Assembly: GCF_004795745.1 (NCBI RefSeq)
Contig: NZ_SDGV01000012.1
Span: 1 to 51,808, forward strand
Source of the DNA: Vagococcus silagei
Lineage (GTDB): Bacteria > Bacillota > Bacilli > Lactobacillales > Vagococcaceae
DNA length: 51,808 bases
Reading direction: 5' to 3'
The position numbers and the translations under genes were made by a program. The number at the start of each line of letters is the position of its first letter. Within the stretch, counting starts at the first letter, position 1. Shown here piece by piece: positions 47,601-51,808 of the stretch. Below the pieces are notes generated by a model that made no database searches, was not told where the DNA came from, and saw nothing but the letters and a program-made list of their open reading frames with translations.

Positions 47601-48287
47601 ATGAAAAAATTAGTTTTTGTACGACATGGTTTAAGCGAATGGAATGCATTAAATCTTTTTACCGGTTGGGAAGACGTGGATTTAAGCGAAACTGGTATTA
47701 AAGAAGCAAAAGAAGCTGGTCAAAAAATTAAAGATGCAAATATCGAGTTTGACATTGCATATACATCATACTTAAAACGTGCAATTAAAACTTGTCATTA
47801 TATTTTGGAAGGTTCCAATCAACTTTGGGTTCCTGAAGTAAAATCTTGGCGTTTAAATGAGCGTCATTACGGAGCATTACAAGGACTGAACAAGCAAGAA
47901 ACTGCTGATAAATATGGAGCTGATCAAGTACAACTATGGCGCCGTTCTTACGACACTCTTCCTCCTTTATTAAGTCCTGACGACCCAAAATCTTCAATTC
48001 ATGATCGTCGTTATCAATTACTAGACAAACAATCCGTGCCAGGTGGCGAAAATCTAAAAGTTACTTTAGAACGTGCACTGCCATTTTGGCAGGATCACAT
48101 TGCTCCATCACTATTAAATAATAAAACTGTACTTGTTGCAGCCCACGGAAATTCTTTACGCGCCTTATGCAAACATATCGAAAATATTTCGGATGATGAT
48201 ATCATGGGACTTGAAATTCCAACTGGACAACCGTTAGTTTATGAACTTGATGATGAACTAAAAGTACTCAATAAATACTATTTATAA
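47601..48287 (+). CDS. gpmA: 2,3-bisphosphoglycerate-dependent phosphoglycerate mutase
   Basis: 228 residues. Phosphohistidine motif [10 protein letters not shown] at 6-15, [12 protein letters not shown], and [15 protein letters not shown] with the second histidine. It interconverts 3- and 2-phosphoglycerate. Most relatives read RHGESEWN; here Glu is Leu, so this may be a paralogue rather than the main glycolytic copy. Start at 47601 with AAAGGGA upstream; an ATG at 47592 overlaps that site. Confidence 0.92.
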   Translation: MKKLVFVRHGLSEWNALNLFTGWEDVDLSETGIKEAKEAGQKIKDANIEFDIAYTSYLKRAIKTCHYILEGSNQLWVPEVKSWRLNERHYGALQGLNKQETADKYGADQVQLWRRSYDTLPPLLSPDDPKSSIHDRRYQLLDKQSVPGGENLKVTLERALPFWQDHIAPSLLNNKTVLVAAHGNSLRALCKHIENISDDDIMGLEIPTGQPLVYELDDELKVLNKYYL

Positions 48288-48331
48288 AAAAAAGCTTCCA
48301 CACACTTATACAAGTGAATGGAAGCTTTTTT
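48286..48331. terminator. Bidirectional terminator between gpmA and brnQ
   Basis: AAAAAAGCTTCCA pairs with TGGAAGCTTTTTT, with an inner CACTT/AAGTG stem. A run before and T run after allow termination of both convergent transcripts. Confidence 0.9.
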
Positions 48332-48332
48332 A

Positions 48333-49691
48333 TTACGAATTTACTCGATTGCGTTGATAGATTGACAGCAAAATCCCCACTAGAATACCAATTGTGGCAA
48401 ACAGGAGCCAACTAAAACCATATTCATACAAGGGTAAGTACTTATTTGCGCCATCCAATAATTTAGCAATCCAGTGTTGTTGTTTTACAAAAACTGGCAT
48501 TGCATTTAATCCCTCAAAAAAGGCCGAAATCATCGTTAAATAAATGGAGCAGCGATAAACTGCTTTAAAATTTTCAAAAAACTGACTAAACAAAGAAAGA
48601 AAGATAAGTAGCATAGCCAGCGGATAGATAAACATTAATACCGGAGTTGAAATAGCAATTATACTAGTCAAGCCAATATTTGAAACAACTCCAGCCAAAA
48701 CAGTGGCCCCTACACAAAACCATTTATAGTTTACTCTTGGATATAATTTTGTAAATGTTTGCGAAAAGGCGGAAACTAAGCCAATCGCTGTTTTAAGACA
48801 AGCTATCAAAACAATAACTGACATAATAATATAACCAAAATTACCCAAATAGTAAACTGAAATTTGAGATAACGTAATCCCACCATTTTTATTTAGTGGA
48901 AATTCTCCTAGACTCATTGTTCCCATATACGAGAGCAGCGTATAAATAATTCCCATCAAGACAATACCGATCAAACCAGAAAATCCAATTTTAATTGCTG
49001 CTTCTTTTTTGGTAAAATTGCCTAATCTTTGAACGCTTGTCACAATAACTGTTCCAAAAGCTAGTGCTGCAAGAGCATCTAACGTATTGTAACCATTTAA
49101 AAATCCCTGTAAAAATGGATGTAACATATATTTTGATTGCGTTGGCGCCGTACTAATTTTCCCCATCGGCATCGCAAAAGCTAGAAACATTAAAATTGCT
49201 AATAATATTAAGAATAAGGGTGTTAGATATTTTCCAATATAATCCAAAAGTTTCGTAGGATTTAGCGATAAATACCAGGTAACAGCAAAGAATAAACAAG
49301 TAAAAAGTAATAACGCAGGCACTTGGTATTCCGCTTGCACAAATGTTGAAATACCAACTTCATAAGAAGTCGTCGCAAGCCTAGGTAACGCAAATAATGG
49401 TCCTATGATCATAAACAATATCGTTGTAAATACATATGAAAAACGATGACTTACTTTTTTTGATAAATCAATTAGACTATCACTTCCAGAAAAACCAAAC
49501 GCTAAAATCCCTAAAAATGGTAAACCTATTCCCGTTATTAAAAAGCCTAAATTTGCAGCACCCACAGCTTTACCTGCTTCTTGGCCCATTTGAATCGGGA
49601 AAATCAAATTTCCAGCACCAAAAAACAAACCAAAAATCATCATTCCGATTGATAAATAATTGGAAAATTTTAATTTAACCGGTTTCTCCAT
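48333..49691 (-). CDS. brnQ: Branched-chain amino acid:cation symporter
   Basis: 452 residues with about 12 membrane helices (first: NYLSIGMMIFGLFFGAGNLIFP, conserved in BrnQ/LIV-II carriers; GSDSLIDLSKK loop). Imports leucine, isoleucine and valine with sodium or protons. The start at 49691 follows AAGGGAG. It stands alone and faces gpmA. Other amino acid substrates cannot be excluded. Confidence 0.95.
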   Translation of the reverse strand: MEKPVKLKFSNYLSIGMMIFGLFFGAGNLIFPIQMGQEAGKAVGAANLGFLITGIGLPFLGILAFGFSGSDSLIDLSKKVSHRFSYVFTTILFMIIGPLFALPRLATTSYEVGISTFVQAEYQVPALLLFTCLFFAVTWYLSLNPTKLLDYIGKYLTPLFLILLAILMFLAFAMPMGKISTAPTQSKYMLHPFLQGFLNGYNTLDALAALAFGTVIVTSVQRLGNFTKKEAAIKIGFSGLIGIVLMGIIYTLLSYMGTMSLGEFPLNKNGGITLSQISVYYLGNFGYIIMSVIVLIACLKTAIGLVSAFSQTFTKLYPRVNYKWFCVGATVLAGVVSNIGLTSIIAISTPVLMFIYPLAMLLIFLSLFSQFFENFKAVYRCSIYLTMISAFFEGLNAMPVFVKQQHWIAKLLDGANKYLPLYEYGFSWLLFATIGILVGILLSIYQRNRVNS

Positions 49692-49722
49692 AAAACTAAC
49701 TCCCTTTTAAAATACATTTTTG

Positions 49723-49761
49723 CAAAAAAAAAGACTTAAAATTGATTTACAATTTTAAGTC
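49723..49761 (-). terminator. Terminator of the tRNA cluster
   Basis: GACTTAAAATTG (49733-49744) pairs with CAATTTTAAGTC (49750-49761); on the minus strand a T run follows. It lies 2 nt after the last tRNA gene and ends the rRNA-tRNA transcript. Confidence 0.85.
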
Positions 49762-49763
49762 TA

Positions 49764-49835
49764 TGACCCGTACGGGACTCGAACCCGTGTTACCGCCGTG
49801 AAAGGGCGGTGTCTTAACCGCTTGACCAACGGGCC
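49764..49835 (-). tRNA. tRNA-Glu (TTC), distal copy
   Basis: Cloverleaf with acceptor GGCCCGT/ACGGGTC, anticodon TTC in CCCTTTCACGG and T-loop GGTTCGAGTCC. Identical to the copy at 50475-50546. Last gene of the cluster. Confidence 0.95.
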
Positions 49836-49859
49836 AATATTATTAGTGTTAAAACACTA

Positions 49860-49947
49860 TGGAGAAGGAGGGATTTGAACCCTCGCGCCAGTTTCCCGAC
49901 CTACACCCTTAGCAGGGGCGCCTCTTCAGCCACTTGAGTACTTCTCC
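49860..49947 (-). tRNA. tRNA-Ser (GCT)
   Basis: Class II tRNA with a long variable arm (GGTCGGGAAACTGGC region); anticodon GCT in CCTGCTAAGG; acceptor GGAGAAG/CTTCTCC. Present only in the distal block of the duplicated cluster. Confidence 0.94.
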
Positions 49948-49960
49948 TATCTTAAAATAA

Positions 49961-50034
<74 letters not shown>

Positions 50035-50048
50035 TAATTTAAAGAAAA

Positions 50049-50119
50049 AGCGGGTGACGAGAATCGAACTCGCGACAACAGCTTGGAAGGCTGTGGTTTT
50101 ACCACTAAACTACACCCGC
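50049..50119 (-). tRNA. tRNA-Gly (TCC), distal copy
   Basis: Acceptor GCGGGTG/CACCCGC, anticodon TCC in CCTTCCAAGC, D-arm GTAGTTTAGTGG. Same as 50674-50744. Confidence 0.95.
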
Positions 50120-50130
50120 ATAAAAATATA

Positions 50131-50203
50131 TGGCGCAAGACAGAATCGAACTGCCGACACACGGAGCTTCAATCCGTTGCTCTACCAACTGAGCTACTGC
50201 GCC
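50131..50203 (-). tRNA. tRNA-Phe (GAA)
   Basis: Acceptor GGCGCAG with CTTGCGCC-side pairing, anticodon GAA in GATTGAAGCTCC. Present only in the distal block; the proximal block lacks it. Confidence 0.94.
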
Positions 50204-50210
50204 AATATAA

Positions 50211-50283
50211 CGGTCCCGACGGGATTTGAACCCGCGATCTCCTGCGTGACAGGCAGGCATGTTAACCCCTACACCACGGAACC
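50211..50283 (-). tRNA. tRNA-Asp (GTC), distal copy
   Basis: Acceptor GGTTCCG/CGGGACC, anticodon GTC in GCCTGTCACGC, discriminator G. Same as 50759-50831. Confidence 0.95.
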
Positions 50284-50286
50284 TAA

Positions 50287-50360
<74 letters not shown>

Positions 50361-50371
50361 ATATTAATAAA

Positions 50372-50461
50372 AGGAGGATAAGGGATTCGAACCCTTGCGT
50401 GCTTTTACACACCTGACGGTTTTCAAGACCGTTCCCTTCAGCCGGACTTGGGTAATCCTCC
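50372..50461 (-). tRNA. tRNA-Ser (TGA), distal copy
   Basis: Class II tRNA with long variable arm; anticodon TGA in GGTCTTGAAAACC; acceptor GGAGGAT/ATCCTCC. Repeated at 50920-51009. Confidence 0.95.
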
Positions 50462-50474
50462 AAAATAAAACAAA

Positions 50475-50546
50475 TGACCCGTACGGGACTCGAACCCGTG
50501 TTACCGCCGTGAAAGGGCGGTGTCTTAACCGCTTGACCAACGGGCC
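50475..50546 (-). tRNA. tRNA-Glu (TTC), proximal copy
   Basis: Identical to 49764-49835. It ends the proximal copy of the duplicated block. Confidence 0.95.
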
Positions 50547-50585
50547 AGTTAAGAACTATTAAAATAAAATATCTTTAAAAGATAA

Positions 50586-50659
<74 letters not shown>

Positions 50660-50673
50660 TAATTTTCAAGAAA

Positions 50674-50744
50674 AGCGGGTGACGAGAATCGAACTCGCGA
50701 CAACAGCTTGGAAGGCTGTGGTTTTACCACTAAACTACACCCGC
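50674..50744 (-). tRNA. tRNA-Gly (TCC), proximal copy
   Basis: Anticodon TCC; same gene sequence as 50049-50119. Confidence 0.95.
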
Positions 50745-50758
50745 ATTTTTCTTTTAGA

Positions 50759-50831
50759 CGGTCCCGACGGGATTTGAACCCGCGATCTCCTGCGTGACAG
50801 GCAGGCATGTTAACCCCTACACCACGGAACC
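50759..50831 (-). tRNA. tRNA-Asp (GTC), proximal copy
   Basis: Anticodon GTC; same gene sequence as 50211-50283. Here it is followed directly by tRNA-Gly, with no tRNA-Phe. Confidence 0.95.
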
Positions 50832-50834
50832 TAA

Positions 50835-50908
<74 letters not shown>

Positions 50909-50919
50909 ATATCAATAAA

Positions 50920-51009
50920 AGGAGGATAAGGGATTCGAACCCTTGCGTGCTTTTACACACCTGACGGTTTTCAAGACCGTTCCCTTCAGCCGGACTTGGG
51001 TAATCCTCC
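50920..51009 (-). tRNA. tRNA-Ser (TGA), proximal copy
   Basis: Anticodon TGA, long variable arm; same gene sequence as 50372-50461. It opens the duplicated block. Confidence 0.95.
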
Positions 51010-51025
51010 ATAGCTAGTATAACAA

Positions 51026-51099
51026 TGGACCTTGTAGGACTCGAACCTACGACCGCCCGGTTATGAGCCGGGAGCTCTAACCAACTGAGCTAAAGGTCC
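51026..51099 (-). tRNA. tRNA with CAT anticodon, probably tRNA-Ile2 (lysidine)
   Basis: Acceptor GGACCTT/AAGGTCC, anticodon CAT in GGCTCATAACC. It resembles the B. subtilis tRNA-Ile2 and stands in the same place (Met-Ile-Ser-fMet-Asp order), so the C34 is probably converted to lysidine by TilS. A second elongator Met is the alternative. Confidence 0.85.
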
Positions 51100-51113
51100 A
51101 AGTTACAAAATTA

Positions 51114-51187
51114 TCGCGGCGGAGGGGATCGAACCCCCGACCTCCCGGGTATGAACCGGACGCTCTAGCCAGCTGAGCTACACCGCG
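51114..51187 (-). tRNA. tRNA-Met (CAT), elongator
   Basis: Acceptor CGCGGTG/CGCCGCG, anticodon CAT in GGTTCATACCC, closely like the B. subtilis elongator tRNA-Met. Confidence 0.9.
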
Positions 51188-51201
51188 AAATAAAATAAAA
51201 A

Positions 51202-51275
51202 TCGGGAAGACAGGATTCGAACCTGCGACCCCTTGGTCCCAAACCAAGTGCTCTACCAAGCTGAGCTACTTCCCG
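51202..51275 (-). tRNA. tRNA-Pro (TGG)
   Basis: Acceptor CGGGAAG/CTTCCCG, anticodon TGG in GGTTTGGGACC. Confidence 0.95.
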
Positions 51276-51290
51276 TAGCAATTAAAAAAA

Positions 51291-51364
51291 CGCGCCCAAG
51301 AGGAGTCGAACCCCTAACCTTCTGATCCGTAGTCAGACACTCTATCCAGTTGAGCTATGGGCGC
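51291..51364 (-). tRNA. tRNA-Arg (ACG)
   Basis: Acceptor GCGCCCA/TGGGCGC, anticodon ACG in GACTACGGATC, which is deaminated to ICG by TadA in bacteria; discriminator G. Confidence 0.95.
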
Positions 51365-51377
51365 TAATATAAAACAA

Positions 51378-51463
51378 TGCCGAGGACCGGAATCGAACCG
51401 GTACGGTGATCACTCACCGCAGGATTTTAAGTCCTGTGCGTCTGCCAGTTCCGCCACCCCGGC
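51378..51463 (-). tRNA. tRNA-Leu (TAA)
   Basis: Class II tRNA with long variable arm; acceptor GCCGGGG/CCTCGGC, anticodon TAA in GGACTTAAAATCC. Confidence 0.95.
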
Positions 51464-51473
51464 TGGAACTTAA

Positions 51474-51545
51474 AGCGGAAGACGGGGTTCGAACCCGCGA
51501 CCCCCACCTTGGCAAGGTGGTGTTCTACCACTGAACTACTTCCGC
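51474..51545 (-). tRNA. tRNA-Gly (GCC)
   Basis: Acceptor GCGGAAG/CTTCCGC, anticodon GCC in CCTTGCCAAGG, discriminator T. Confidence 0.95.
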
Positions 51546-51549
51546 AAAA

Positions 51550-51622
51550 TGCCGGCTAAAGGACTTGAACCCTCGACCCTCTGATTACAAATCAGATGCT
51601 CTACCAACTGAGCTAAGCCGGC
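51550..51622 (-). tRNA. tRNA-Thr (TGT)
   Basis: Acceptor GCCGGCT with a matching 3' side, anticodon TGT in GATTTGTAATC. Confidence 0.95.
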
Positions 51623-51630
51623 TAAAAAAA

Positions 51631-51703
51631 TGACCCGTACTGGGCTCGAACCAGTGACCCTCTGATTAAAAGTCAGATGCTCTACCAACTGAGCTAACGA
51701 GTC
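51631..51703 (-). tRNA. tRNA-Lys (TTT)
   Basis: Acceptor GACTCGT/ACGGGTC with one G-U pair, anticodon TTT in GACTTTTAATC. Confidence 0.95.
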
Positions 51704-51711
51704 TTAAAAAA

Positions 51712-51784
51712 TGGGGGTTAACGGGTTCGAACCGCTGACCCCCTGCTTGTAAGGCAGGTGCTCTCCCAGCTGAGCTAAACCCCC
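51712..51784 (-). tRNA. tRNA-Val (TAC)
   Basis: Acceptor GGGGGTT/AACCCCC, anticodon TAC in CCTTACAAGC. First tRNA after the 5S gene, as in B. subtilis rrnB. Confidence 0.95.
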
Positions 51785-51801
51785 AACATTAAAAATACAA
51801 A

Positions 51802-51808
51802 GCGTGGC
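51802..51808 (-). rRNA. 3' tip of a 5S rRNA gene (cut by window end)
   Basis: The last seven bases read GCCACGC on the minus strand, the usual 3' end of enterococcal-type 5S rRNA, in the right place before tRNA-Val. Too short to prove alone, but the tRNA order supports an rRNA operon here. Confidence 0.6.

Noticed and set aside
51077-51259. Minus-strand open frame of 60 residues
   Set aside because: It lies over tRNA-Met, tRNA-Pro and flanks; AGSNPVFP-like peptides are typical translations of tRNA genes.

Overview
Low-GC Gram-positive chromosome, most likely Lactobacillales and probably an Enterococcus or Vagococcus relative. The evidence is the gene order (str, S10, spc and alpha ribosomal operons followed by ecfA1-ecfA2-ecfT-truA-rplM-rpsI), a B. 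subtilis-like tRNA order behind a 5S rRNA end reading GCCACGC, a 61-residue zinc-type S14, and an RNA structure after rplQ that resembles the L17 downstream element of lactic acid bacteria and Listeria. The species cannot be named from the sequence alone.

The left 22.8 kb is accessory DNA: two small mobilizable elements stacked in tandem on the 3' end of rpsI. The attachment core is a 50-bp direct repeat (11675-11724 and 22784-22833) that spells the last 16 codons of rpsI including the stop, so insertion leaves S9 intact. Element 1 (window start to 11674; left end not in view) has a truncated helicase, a type III restriction-modification system (mod, res and two unknown small genes), a DUF961 gene, a coupling protein split in two, a frameshifted rolling-circle-type relaxase, an excisionase with a nonsense codon and an integrase frameshifted near its N-terminus. 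It looks like a decaying element, although three of the lesions lie at runs of six A and could be assembly errors. Element 2 (11675 to about 22783) looks intact. It carries a two-gene type II restriction-modification system, an envelope cassette (LysM protein, small membrane protein, lipoprotein), a Cro/CI-type regulator, a two-gene coupling protein, a HUH endonuclease plus superfamily 3 helicase Rep/relaxase, an excisionase and a tyrosine integrase. Each integrase has its own set of arm-type direct repeats next to the shared core.

From 22784 to 46610 everything is on the minus strand and is core translation machinery: rpsL-rpsG-fusA, tuf, then rpsJ to secY-adk, infA-rpmJ-rpsM-rpsK-rpoA-rplQ, the ECF vitamin-transporter module ecfA1-ecfA2-ecfT, truA, and rplM-rpsI. 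Promoters and leader structures can be read before rpsL, tuf, rpsJ, infA and rplM. One unknown membrane-anchored protein sits between tuf and rpsJ.

From 46900 to 49691 there is a plus-strand rpiA-gpmA pair facing a minus-strand brnQ transporter, with a bidirectional terminator between them. From 49764 to the window end lie 23 tRNA genes on the minus strand behind the tip of a 5S rRNA gene. They contain an obvious tandem duplication of a Ser-fMet-Asp-Gly-Ile-Glu block.
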